From an uncultured Draconibacterium sp. (GTDB taxonomy: Bacteria > Bacteroidota > Bacteroidia > Bacteroidales > Prolixibacteraceae), in assembly GCF_963677565.1 (NCBI RefSeq), contig NZ_OY781981.1, positions 3,030,001 to 3,094,000 on the forward strand: DNA of 64,000 nt. Direction: 5' to 3'. Made by a program: the position numbers and the translations under genes. A model generated the notes under the pieces. The model was not told the origin of the DNA and made no database searches. It saw nothing but the letters and a program-made list of their open reading frames with translations. Every line of letters begins with the position of its first letter. Position 1 is the first letter of the stretch. Shown piece after piece: positions 52,331 to 60,784 of this stretch.

Positions 52331-52375
52331 CTTCGATTACGCTCAGGGTGACCGTCAGGCTGAGCGTAGTCGAAG
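52331..52375. repeat. REP-like palindrome between esterase genes
   Basis: Left arm CTTCGATTACGCTCAG (52331-52346) and right arm CTGAGCGTAGTCGAAG (52360-52375), 16 bp with a single T/G mismatch and a 13-nt loop. The CTTCGA-TACGCTCAG core resembles a palindrome I recall as dispersed in Bacteroidota genomes. No T-tract, so it is not a standard terminator. Confidence 0.7.
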
Positions 52376-52420
52376 TCTGATAATACAAACTAAAAGACTG
52401 AAATTTAATAGCTATCAATA

Positions 52421-53986
52421 ATGAAAAAAACATTCTATTTAATTGCAATCGCAATCATCGTTATTATGAATGCTTGTTCTCAGCTTCCTCCCGAGCAGGT
52501 GAAAGTTGAGCAGGGAATTGTAGAAGGAACCATTGAAGATGGACTTCGGGTTTTTAAAGGCGTACCGTTTGCCGCACCTCCGGTTGGCGATTTGCGCTGG
52601 AAAGCTCCACAACCTGTCGAAAAATGGGAAGGCGTAAAAGAAACCAAAGAATTTGGGCCATCTCCCATGCAGGGGGGTAATCCTCCGGCCGGAAAAAGCG
52701 AAGACTGTCTGTACCTGAACATCTGGACTCCGGCCATGTCGGCCGAAGAAAAACTACCCGTGTTGGTTTGGATTTACGGCGGTGGTTTTAGTGGCGGCGC
52801 AACTTCCTATTACGACGGAACGACACTGGCAAAAGAAGGAGTAGTTTTGGTAAGTGTTGCTTACCGTGTAAATCAGTTTGGCTTTTTGGCGCATCCTGAA
52901 CTGAGTGCCGAAAGCCCAAACCATGTTTCAGGAAACTACGGAATTCTCGACCAGATTGCCGGTTTACAATGGATACAGGATAACATTGCTGCTTTTGGTG
53001 GCGATCCTTCGAAAGTGACCATTTTTGGCGAATCGGCCGGAGGTATTTCGGTAAGTATGTTGTGTGCATCGCCTTTGGCAAAAGGCCTGTTTAGCGCTGC
53101 CATTTCGCAAAGTGGCGGTTCGTTTGGGCCAACCCGTCCAACAACTTTCCCGGGCGAGAACATGAAAACGCTGGAAAAAGCAGAAGCCGAAGGGGTGGAG
53201 TACATGCAAAAAGCAGGTGTTTCCAGTCTGGCTGAACTTCGTGCTTTGGATGCCGACGAAGTGCCAAGCGGTTTTGGTATGGCCGGCGGATGGCCAATTG
53301 TTGATGGATTTGTAATCCCCGACGATCAGTATAAACTGTACGAAGAAGGAAAATACAACGATGTGCCTGTGCTTATCGGTTACAATTCGGATGAGGGAGC
53401 AAGTTTCTCGCGCGAAAGAGAACCCGAACAATATTATGCCGGGGTACGAACACGCTACGGAAAATTTGCTGACCAGTTAATTGAAGCTTATCCTGCCGGT
53501 GAAAACACGGTTCCTAAAACCGCACGCGACCTGGCTCGCGATGCCGCTTTTGGCTGGCATACCTGGAGTTGGGCACGTTTGCAATCGGAAACCGGACAAT
53601 CGGATGTGTATCTGTACTATTTCGATCAGCATCCCGATTATCCTGAAGATTCTCCTCGTTACGGTTATGGCTCGCCTCACGGACAGGATGTTGCTTTTGT
53701 TTTCGGTCTGAATCCGGAAGATCAGCATGAGAACGAGTCTGATCTGGCTCTTTCGGAAGTAATGGTTGATTACTGGACCAACTTTGCAAAATACGGTAAC
53801 CCGAATGGCGAAGGAGTTCCTGAATGGCCGGCTTTCAGCAACGAAAATCGCGATGTGATGTACCTGAAAGGAGCAACACCTTTTGTGGGCGAGGTTCCAA
53901 GTGCAGCATCGTTAGAAGTGCTTAACGAGTACTTTGAGTGGCGACGTTCGCCCGAAGGCAAAGAATGGGTAAATAGCCTGGAATAA
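52421..53986 (+). CDS. Type-B carboxylesterase lipoprotein
   Basis: 521 residues; signal ends IMNAC with lipobox Cys19. Classical type-B features: FKGVPFAAPPVGDLRW, EDCLYLNIWTP (94-104), YGGGFSGG oxyanion loop, nucleophile Ser205 (IFGESAGG), Glu in GYNSDEGASF and His in GSPHGQDVAFVFG. It is more canonical than the relative at 44869. It probably cleaves acetyl or aromatic esters on arabinoxylan fragments; substrate unproven. It follows the REP-like palindrome and is 33 bp before a further alpha/beta hydrolase. Confidence 0.9.
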   Translation: MKKTFYLIAIAIIVIMNACSQLPPEQVKVEQGIVEGTIEDGLRVFKGVPFAAPPVGDLRWKAPQPVEKWEGVKETKEFGPSPMQGGNPPAGKSEDCLYLNIWTPAMSAEEKLPVLVWIYGGGFSGGATSYYDGTTLAKEGVVLVSVAYRVNQFGFLAHPELSAESPNHVSGNYGILDQIAGLQWIQDNIAAFGGDPSKVTIFGESAGGISVSMLCASPLAKGLFSAAISQSGGSFGPTRPTTFPGENMKTLEKAEAEGVEYMQKAGVSSLAELRALDADEVPSGFGMAGGWPIVDGFVIPDDQYKLYEEGKYNDVPVLIGYNSDEGASFSREREPEQYYAGVRTRYGKFADQLIEAYPAGENTVPKTARDLARDAAFGWHTWSWARLQSETGQSDVYLYYFDQHPDYPEDSPRYGYGSPHGQDVAFVFGLNPEDQHENESDLALSEVMVDYWTNFAKYGNPNGEGVPEWPAFSNENRDVMYLKGATPFVGEVPSAASLEVLNEYFEWRRSPEGKEWVNSLE

Positions 53987-54019
53987 TTATCGAAGTATAA
54001 ATTATAAATCAGAATTAAA

Positions 54020-54919
54020 ATGAAGAAAATACACCGAGTTTTATTTTTACTTGTTGTGTTGGCAGCTGTGTTTGCCAATAAAATTATAGCACAGGAAAGT
54101 GCTTCGCGAATTGTTGAAGACGGCGGAACCGGAAAATACAAAGCCATTATGATTTCGGAGTCGTCGTTGGCTACACACACTGTTTTCCGGCCTCAGGATT
54201 TGAGCGCTTTTGGCAAGAAAAATAAATTACCAGTTATTGCCTGGGGAAACGGAGCCTGTGCCAACTCGCCCTGGGAGCACATTAACTTTCTGAATGAAGT
54301 GGCATCGTACGGATTTTTGGTGATTGCCATTGGCCCGATGCCGGCGGAAGGTGAGCAAGGCGGTGGCCGTTCGCAATCGTCGCAATTAACCGATGCCATC
54401 GACTGGGCCATCGCGCAAAACAGCGACAAAAACAGTCCGTATTACAAAAAAGTAGATGTGAAAAACATTGCCGTTAGCGGAATGTCGTGCGGAGGGCTGC
54501 AAACCCTTGAAATGGCTCCAGACCCGCGTGTAACCACCACCGTGGTTTGCAACAGCGGCGTTTTGCCAACGCCAAACGGAGGTATGCCGGGAATGCCGGC
54601 TTTGGAAAAAGAAGACCTGAAAAAGTTACATACGCCCACGCTCTACCTTTTGGGTGGTGAAACCGATATTGCCTACAATAACGGAATGGATGATTACAAA
54701 CGTATAAACCATGTACCGGTATTTGTGGCAAATCTGGATGTGGGCCATGGCGGAACCTATCGTGAACCACACGGAGGCGAATTTGCAAAAGTGGCAACAG
54801 CCTGGTACCAGTGGCAAATGAAAGGCGACAAAGAAGCCTCGAAAATGTTTGTTGGCGACGACTGCGGCTTGTGTAACGATGATGAATGGAAATTTGAATC
54901 GAAGAACCAGGACTTTTAA
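54020..54919 (+). CDS. Secreted alpha/beta hydrolase with GMSCGG elbow
   Basis: 299 residues, signal ending IIAQ (about 25). Alpha/beta hydrolase of dienelactone-hydrolase-like type: PVIAWGNGACANSPW (oxyanion region), nucleophile elbow GMSCGGL with Ser156, acid region YLLGGETDIA and His in VGHGGTYREPHGG. Such proteins are annotated simply as alpha/beta hydrolases; the ester cleaved is unknown. A Cys-rich end (GDDCGLCNDDEW) is unusual. It is the last gene of the large plus-strand unit, followed by a palindrome and an intrinsic terminator. Confidence 0.8.
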   Translation: MKKIHRVLFLLVVLAAVFANKIIAQESASRIVEDGGTGKYKAIMISESSLATHTVFRPQDLSAFGKKNKLPVIAWGNGACANSPWEHINFLNEVASYGFLVIAIGPMPAEGEQGGGRSQSSQLTDAIDWAIAQNSDKNSPYYKKVDVKNIAVSGMSCGGLQTLEMAPDPRVTTTVVCNSGVLPTPNGGMPGMPALEKEDLKKLHTPTLYLLGGETDIAYNNGMDDYKRINHVPVFVANLDVGHGGTYREPHGGEFAKVATAWYQWQMKGDKEASKMFVGDDCGLCNDDEWKFESKNQDF

Positions 54920-54932
54920 CGTGTAAAAAATG

Positions 54933-54969
54933 TAATTCGAATCAACTTGTACAAGTTCTGTTCGAATTA
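54933..54969. repeat. 37-bp nested palindrome before the terminator
   Basis: Outer arms TAATTCGAA (54933-54941) and TTCGAATTA (54961-54969) enclose a perfect 14-bp palindrome AACTTGTACAAGTT (54944-54957). It stands 7 bp before the terminator stem and has no T-tract of its own. Confidence 0.7.
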
Positions 54970-54975
54970 TTCCGG

Positions 54976-55024
54976 AGCCCCTTATAAGGTTTACCTTGTA
55001 AGGGGCTGTTGTTTAGTTTCTTTT
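54976..55024 (+). terminator. Intrinsic terminator of the large esterase/GH operon
   Basis: AGCCCCTTA (54976-54984) pairs with TAAGGGGCT (54999-55007), extended by TAAGG/CCTTG with one wobble around a TTTA loop, giving about 14 bp, followed by a T-rich tail (GTTGTTTAGTTTCTTTT). Confidence 0.85.
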
Positions 55025-55080
55025 ATGCAGCACGGTTTGTGTCTTGTTTTCCCTTTGCAATTCCTTAGTTTTTCAAATAT

Positions 55081-55145
55081 TATCTAAAATTGAAATTGAA
55101 TTATCTAAAATATAATGCCAGTCAACTGATTCAGCGGTACATTTA
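55081..55145 (+). promoter_or_regulatory. Shared-type promoter: TATCTA direct repeats plus -7 box (GH97/GH67 unit)
   Basis: TATCTA at 55081-55086 and 55102-55107 (21 bp apart; both within TTATCTAAAAT), then TACATTTA at 55138-55145, one base off TAnnTTTG, exactly 36 bp after the second repeat. It is placed right after the terminator of the preceding operon and before the GH97 gene. Same geometry as at 10084 and 19592. Confidence 0.75.
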
Positions 55146-55245
55146 ACTTTAGAAATTAACGGTGAATTCTGTCTGGTTTTTAGTTGGGCATAATACAGCG
55201 TTGACTATAATTTTTAAGAGACTAAATCAATTTTTACTAAATCAA

Positions 55246-57207
55246 TTGAAGACGGTGAAAAGTTACATTCTTGCAATATTTTTTATTCTTATTATTGGCC
55301 CAGTCACGGCTCAACAAAATCAACTAACAAGTCCTGATGGAAAACTTGTTGTTGCTGTTCAGATCAAAAACGGGCTACCTGTTTACAGTGTTTTGTTAAA
55401 CGATAAAACTTTTATCGAAGAATCTCCGCTTGGAATGGAAACCAACATTGGTGATTTTACACAGGAACTTACCCTTTCCGAATCGGTTAAAACAAATAAA
55501 ATAAACGACTCATACGAACTCCGAAACATCAAGCAAAGCAAGGTAGATTACGCGGCCAACGAAGCTGTATTTTCGTTTCTGAAAGCTGATAAAACAGTTT
55601 TTGATGTTGAGTTTCAGGTAAGCAACAACAATATTGCCTTTCGTTATAAAGTGTATCCGCAAAAAGAAACCCGCAGTTGTGTGGTAAACCGCGAATCAAC
55701 AGGTTTTGTATTCCCCGACGGAACTACCACCTTTTTGTGTCCGCAAATGAAACCCATGACCGGTTTTGCACGTACCGCGCCAAGTTACGAAACCGATTAT
55801 ACGCCCGATGATGAAATGGGTAAAAACGGATGGGGATTTGGTTACACTTTCCCTTGTTTGTTTAAGGTGAACGATGCCGGTTGGGTGTTGATTTCGGAAA
55901 CAGGAGTTGACAGCCGCTACTGCGCCAGCCGCCTGGTTGGAAACGAAGACAAAAGCTACTCGATTGGCTATCCTTTACAGGAAGAAAATAACGGAAACGG
56001 CACCAATACCGCCGGAATTCCCTTGCCCGGATACACGCCGTGGCGAACCATTACCCTTGGTGAAACGCTGGCGCCAATTGTTGAAACCACCATTCCTTTT
56101 GATGTGGTGGAGCCACTTTACGAAGCTTCACAAGAATATGAATACGGAAGTGGCAGCTGGAGCTGGATTATAAAAATGGATGGCGCAACCACTTTTGACG
56201 TTCAGAAAGAATACATTGATTTTAGCGCTGCCATGGGCTACGAAACGATTTTGGTAGATGCCTTGTGGGATACGCAGATCGGTCGTGATAAAATTGAGGA
56301 ATTGGCGAAATATGCTGCATCAAAAGATGTAGCCTTGTATTTGTGGTACAATTCAAACGGTTACTGGAATGATGCACCGCAGGGGCCACGTGGTATTATG
56401 GATAATACCATTATCCGACGCAAAGAAATGGCCTGGATGCAAAGCATTGGAATTCGTGGTATAAAAGTCGATTTTTTTGGTGGCGACAAACATGTTACCA
56501 TGAAATTGTACGAAGACATTTTGTACGATGCCAACGATTACGGCCTGTTGGTTGTTTTTCACGGTTGTACCTTGCCGCGTGGCTGGGAACGCATGTTTCC
56601 GAATTTTGCCTCTGCCGAAGCGGTTCGTGCCAGCGAAAACCTGCATTTCGGGCAACACAGCTGCGACATTGAAGCTTTAAACGCTTGTTTGCATCCCTTC
56701 ATCCGTAATGCCGTTGGCAGCATGGATTTTGGCGGAAGCGCCCTGAACGAGTTTTACAATGCCAACAATACGCCCGGAAGAGGAACAAAACGAATGACTT
56801 CGAATGTTTATGCGCTGGCCACAGCTGTTCTCTTTCAAAGTGCAGTGCAGCATTTTGCGCTGGCACCCAACAACCTTACCGATGCCCCCGAATGGGCCAT
56901 AAATTTCATGAAAGAAGTACCCACCACCTGGGACGAAGTACGTTTTATCGACGGTTACCCCGGGAAATACGTGGTACTGGCGCGCAGAAAAGGCGATGCC
57001 TGGTATGTGGCCGGTGTTAACGCACAAAAAGAAACCCAGGAGTTAACGATAAAACTGCCCATGATAGCTGCCGGAAGTAGCTACCGGATTTACAGCGACG
57101 ATGCCGCATTGAATGGAAAACTTGAAACAGAACGATTCCCTAAAAGCCAGGAACTAATAGTTTCAATTCCGGGTAATGGCGGGCTACTAATCGTGAACCA
57201 GAAATAG
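55246..57207 (+). CDS. GH97 retaining-type glycosidase, second copy
   Basis: About 653 residues from a TTG at 55246 (signal KSYILAIFFILIIGPVTAQ); GTG 55255 or GTG 55162 are alternatives. No ATG fits, and the predicted promoter ends at 55145, so 55162 would leave almost no leader. N-terminal beta-sandwich, barrel (SWSWIIKMDGATTFDVQKEYIDF, LVDALWD), nucleophile Asp409 (IKVDFFGG) and likely acid/base Glu in SAEAVRASEN. Like the copy at 22618 it has the Asp typical of retaining enzymes, so it is probably an alpha-galactosidase or beta-L-arabinopyranosidase and not a SusB-type alpha-glucosidase. First gene of the third shared-promoter unit, 27 bp before GH67. Confidence 0.85.
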   Translation: MKTVKSYILAIFFILIIGPVTAQQNQLTSPDGKLVVAVQIKNGLPVYSVLLNDKTFIEESPLGMETNIGDFTQELTLSESVKTNKINDSYELRNIKQSKVDYAANEAVFSFLKADKTVFDVEFQVSNNNIAFRYKVYPQKETRSCVVNRESTGFVFPDGTTTFLCPQMKPMTGFARTAPSYETDYTPDDEMGKNGWGFGYTFPCLFKVNDAGWVLISETGVDSRYCASRLVGNEDKSYSIGYPLQEENNGNGTNTAGIPLPGYTPWRTITLGETLAPIVETTIPFDVVEPLYEASQEYEYGSGSWSWIIKMDGATTFDVQKEYIDFSAAMGYETILVDALWDTQIGRDKIEELAKYAASKDVALYLWYNSNGYWNDAPQGPRGIMDNTIIRRKEMAWMQSIGIRGIKVDFFGGDKHVTMKLYEDILYDANDYGLLVVFHGCTLPRGWERMFPNFASAEAVRASENLHFGQHSCDIEALNACLHPFIRNAVGSMDFGGSALNEFYNANNTPGRGTKRMTSNVYALATAVLFQSAVQHFALAPNNLTDAPEWAINFMKEVPTTWDEVRFIDGYPGKYVVLARRKGDAWYVAGVNAQKETQELTIKLPMIAAGSSYRIYSDDAALNGKLETERFPKSQELIVSIPGNGGLLIVNQK

Positions 57208-57234
57208 AAATCGACAAAAAGAAAATTAACGAGA

Positions 57235-59307
57235 ATGATCAAGTTACTGACAGCACTTTTTGCCTTTGTTTTAATAAGTACAGGAGTTAATGCCGAAGAT
57301 GGACACAACCTTTGGTTGCGAGCCAAAAGCGCGATCCCGGTTGAGGTAAAGTGCTCAAAAAAATCGCCCACCATCAACATTGCAATTAACGAACTAACGA
57401 ATGGCTGGCGGGGAAAAGCCGGCCAGGTTATTGAGTTGAAAATTGTAAAAGATAAATTGTTAAAAGAGGATGGTTTTCGATTAAGTGAAAATAGCATTCA
57501 GGCAAAAACTGATGCCGGCCTTTTATACGGTGCTTTCGAAATTTTACGCAGGCAACAAACCGGTGCATCAATAACGGAAGAGATTGTAAATCCTTCGTAT
57601 AATTTACGTTTGCTGAACCACTGGGATAACCTGGATGGAAGCGTTGAACGTGGTTACGCCGGTCGTTCCATTTTCTGGCGTGGAATCAATTCGCTGGAGG
57701 TATCCGCAGAAGATATAAAGCTTTGGAAAGAATATGCCCGGGCCAATGCTTCGTTAGGAATTAATGCAACAGTGCTGAACAATGTAAATGCTTCGCCAAC
57801 CGTGCTAACCAAGCCTGTTCTGGAGCGGGCAAAAGCAGTTGCCGATGTGCTGCGTCCTTACGGAATAAAAACGTATCTGGCTGTAAATTTTGCTTCGCCT
57901 GAAGTAATTGGTGGCCTCGAAACTGCCGATCCACTTGATCCCGAAGTGCAAGCCTGGTGGAAAGAAAAAGTAAAAGAAATATATGATTTGATTCCCGATT
58001 TTGGTGGGTTCCTGGTAAAAGCAAACAGCGAAGGACAACCCGGACCGCAAAACTTTGGGCGCACTCATGCTGATGGTGCCAATATGATGGCTGAAGCACT
58101 CGAACCTTACAAGGGGATTGTAATGTGGCGGGCTTTTGTTTACGATCCATCGGATGAAGACCGGGCCAAACAAGCCTACAATGAATTTATGCCGCTTGAT
58201 GGACAATTTCACGACAATGTAATTATTCAGGTAAAAAACGGCCCCATCGATTTTCAGCCACGCGAACCCTTTAGTCCGCTGTTTGGAGCAATGAAACAAA
58301 CAACTGTAATGCCCGAGTTGCAGGTTACCATGGAATACCTGGGGCAATCGGTGCACCTGGTTTTTCTGGCTCCCATGTGGGAAGAATTTCTGAAAAGTGA
58401 AACCTGGCAGGAAGGTGCAGGCAGTACGGTTGCCCGTTGCACCGATGGCAGTCTTTTTAATCAGAAATACAGCGCTATTGCCGGCGTTGCAAACATTGGC
58501 CTTGATGCCAACTGGTGTGGTCACGATTTTGCGCAAGCCAACTGGTATGCGTTTGGTCGCCAAGCCTGGAATCATTCAATTACCAGTGCACAAATTGCCG
58601 ACGAATGGTTGAAACTTACCTTCGGGCCACAAAATTCAGCTGAAGAAACAAGCGCTTATGATCTGGAGTGGGATCTGTCGTTTTTGCAGCCCGTAAAACA
58701 AATGATGCTCAACAGTCACGAAGCAACCGTAAATTACATGATGCCTTTGGGATTACACCATATTTTTTCGGCACATGCACATTATGGCCCTGGTCCCTGG
58801 TGGGCTCCGGAAGGTATGCGGCCCGACTGGACACCACCGTATTATCACCAGGCCGATTCGTTTGGGATTGGATTCGACCGTACGGCTTCGGGCAGCGATG
58901 CAATTCGTCAGTACCACGAACCGCTTGCCAGTCAGTTAGCCGATGTGAATACCTGTCCCGAGGCGTTTTTGCTTTGGTTTCATCATGTTTCGTGGAATCA
59001 TAAAATGAAAAATGGCCGAACGCTATGGAATGAGCTATGCTATCGCTACGACGAAGGAGTGAAACAAGTGCGCGAATTTCAACGGATTTGGGATAAAGCA
59101 GAGCGTTTTGTCGATGCCGAACGATTTGCAGCCATTCAGCATAAACTTACAAAACACAGCCTGGATGCACAGGAATGGAAAGATGCCTGTTTGCTGTATT
59201 TTCAGCAATTCAGCAAACAGCCAATTCCGTATGAACTGGAGCGCCCACTTTATAACCTGGATGAGCTGCTCGAACGCGACGAACAGCGGATTCGGCAAAG
59301 TGAATAG
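57235..59307 (+). CDS. GH67 alpha-glucuronidase
   Basis: 690 residues with signal (GVNAE, about 20), an N-terminal alpha/beta domain (about 21-115), a barrel and a C-terminal helical domain, the standard GH67 layout and length. Catalytic residues are Glu266 (KANSEGQPGP), Asp339 (KNGPIDFQPREPFSPL) and Glu367 (ELQVTMEY). Their 73- and 28-residue spacings equal those of the acid and two bases in Cellvibrio GH67 (292, 365, 393). It removes (4-O-methyl)glucuronic acid from the non-reducing-end xylose of glucuronoxylan oligosaccharides, usually in the periplasm. This gene is the strongest single sign that the locus targets glucuronoxylan. Confidence 0.95.
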   Translation: MIKLLTALFAFVLISTGVNAEDGHNLWLRAKSAIPVEVKCSKKSPTINIAINELTNGWRGKAGQVIELKIVKDKLLKEDGFRLSENSIQAKTDAGLLYGAFEILRRQQTGASITEEIVNPSYNLRLLNHWDNLDGSVERGYAGRSIFWRGINSLEVSAEDIKLWKEYARANASLGINATVLNNVNASPTVLTKPVLERAKAVADVLRPYGIKTYLAVNFASPEVIGGLETADPLDPEVQAWWKEKVKEIYDLIPDFGGFLVKANSEGQPGPQNFGRTHADGANMMAEALEPYKGIVMWRAFVYDPSDEDRAKQAYNEFMPLDGQFHDNVIIQVKNGPIDFQPREPFSPLFGAMKQTTVMPELQVTMEYLGQSVHLVFLAPMWEEFLKSETWQEGAGSTVARCTDGSLFNQKYSAIAGVANIGLDANWCGHDFAQANWYAFGRQAWNHSITSAQIADEWLKLTFGPQNSAEETSAYDLEWDLSFLQPVKQMMLNSHEATVNYMMPLGLHHIFSAHAHYGPGPWWAPEGMRPDWTPPYYHQADSFGIGFDRTASGSDAIRQYHEPLASQLADVNTCPEAFLLWFHHVSWNHKMKNGRTLWNELCYRYDEGVKQVREFQRIWDKAERFVDAERFAAIQHKLTKHSLDAQEWKDACLLYFQQFSKQPIPYELERPLYNLDELLERDEQRIRQSE

Positions 59308-59382
59308 CCGGGAAACTATATGAAGAGACCCCTTGTAAATATTCTTGATTGTAGATAATTATACCGAATAAAAACCAATAAA

Positions 59383-60735
59383 ATGAACTTAAAAAAATAC
59401 TTTACCCTTGCCATAATCAGTGCCGCGTCGGCGTTTACGGTTTGGGCGCAAAATCCGGTAATCCGAGATCAGTTTTCGGCTGATCCGACGGCACGTGTAA
59501 TAAACGGGAAAGTGTATGTTTTTCCATCGCACGACATTCCGGCTCCGCCAAATAAAAACCTGCGCGAGAACTGGTTTTGTATGCCCGATTATCACGTTTT
59601 TTCATCAGAAAACCTTAGCGATTGGACCGATCATGGGGTAATTGTTAGTCAGAATAAAGTGCCGTGGGTAGATTCAACGTCGTACAGCATGTGGGCTCCT
59701 GATTGTATCGAGCGTAACGGAAAGTATTATTTCTATTTTCCGGCCAATAAAAATGTAGCTGGCCCCAACGGCCGCAAAGGTTTTGGAATTGGAGTTGCCA
59801 TTGCCGATAACCCGGAAGGACCTTATGTTCCCGAGGAAAATGCCATTGAAGGAATTTTTGGTATCGATCCGAATGTTCTGATCGACAAAGACGGGCAAGC
59901 CTATTTATATTATTCGATGGGCAACATTTATGTGGCAAAACTAAAAGAGAACATGACAGAGCTGGCTACTAAGCCGGTTGCCATTGCCAATTTACCCGAA
60001 AAAGGGATGAAAGAAGGACCTTTTGTTTTTGAGCGAAATGGAAAGTACTACCTTACTTTTCCTCACGTGGAAAACGATACCGAACGACTGGAGTACGCCA
60101 TAGGTGACAGTCCCGAAGGCCCGTTTACCATGACCGGAGTAATTATGGACGAATCGGAAACTGGCTGCTGGACCAATCATCACTCGATGATCGAATACAA
60201 CAATCAGTGGTATTTGTTTTACCACCACAACGATTATTCACCTCACTTTGATAAGAACAGATCGGTATGCATCGATAGCTTGTTTTTTAATGCCGATGGA
60301 ACCATTCAAAAAGTTATTCCAACAAAACGAGGCGTAGGAATTACTGCCGCATCCGGTAAAATTCAGCTCGACCGTTACAGCGCGATAAGCGAAAATGGCG
60401 CGACAATAGCTTTTAACGACACTACAAATACTTTTGCAGGTTGGAAGACCACGCTGGCCAATAAAGGTGCCTGGGTTTCATACAACAAGGTAAAATTTGA
60501 AAAGAAGAATACTGGGAAAGTTGTTGTGAATGCCGGTGCATTAAATGGTGGAAAAATAGAACTCAGAATTGATGCGGTAGATGGCCCCGTGCTGGCAGAA
60601 ATTAGTGTGCCGGAAGGTAGTGAAATGACGGTATCAAAAACAAAAATAAGCAAAGTTAAACCCGGTATTCACAATATTTTTGTGGTGGCGGCGAACGATA
60701 ATCCGGTGGAGATTGACTGGATAAGTTTTGAGTAG
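59383..60735 (+). CDS. GH43-CBM6 xylosidase/arabinofuranosidase
   Basis: 450 residues, signal ending VWAQ (about 23). GH43 propeller: Asp34 (FSADPTARV), Asp162 (FGIDPNVLI) and Glu211 (MKEGPFVFE). Metal-type His in TNHHSM. C-terminal CBM6-like sandwich (about 330-450; IQLDRYSAISENGATIAF, GAWVSYNKVKF, PVEIDWISFE). It resembles the gene at 27182 in architecture but differs strongly in sequence. Acts on xylo- or arabinoxylo-oligosaccharides; exact sugar not determined. Confidence 0.9.
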   Translation: MNLKKYFTLAIISAASAFTVWAQNPVIRDQFSADPTARVINGKVYVFPSHDIPAPPNKNLRENWFCMPDYHVFSSENLSDWTDHGVIVSQNKVPWVDSTSYSMWAPDCIERNGKYYFYFPANKNVAGPNGRKGFGIGVAIADNPEGPYVPEENAIEGIFGIDPNVLIDKDGQAYLYYSMGNIYVAKLKENMTELATKPVAIANLPEKGMKEGPFVFERNGKYYLTFPHVENDTERLEYAIGDSPEGPFTMTGVIMDESETGCWTNHHSMIEYNNQWYLFYHHNDYSPHFDKNRSVCIDSLFFNADGTIQKVIPTKRGVGITAASGKIQLDRYSAISENGATIAFNDTTNTFAGWKTTLANKGAWVSYNKVKFEKKNTGKVVVNAGALNGGKIELRIDAVDGPVLAEISVPEGSEMTVSKTKISKVKPGIHNIFVVAANDNPVEIDWISFE

Positions 60736-60784
60736 AACAAGAAGAAATTTCTCTTTGTAAGAAGATGGTTAATAATCTGGATAG

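Noticed and set aside
59352..59357. TAGATA (reverse of TATCTA) before the GH43 at 59383
   Set aside because: No partner at 21 bp and no -7 box at 36 bp, so it does not fit the shared promoter layout.
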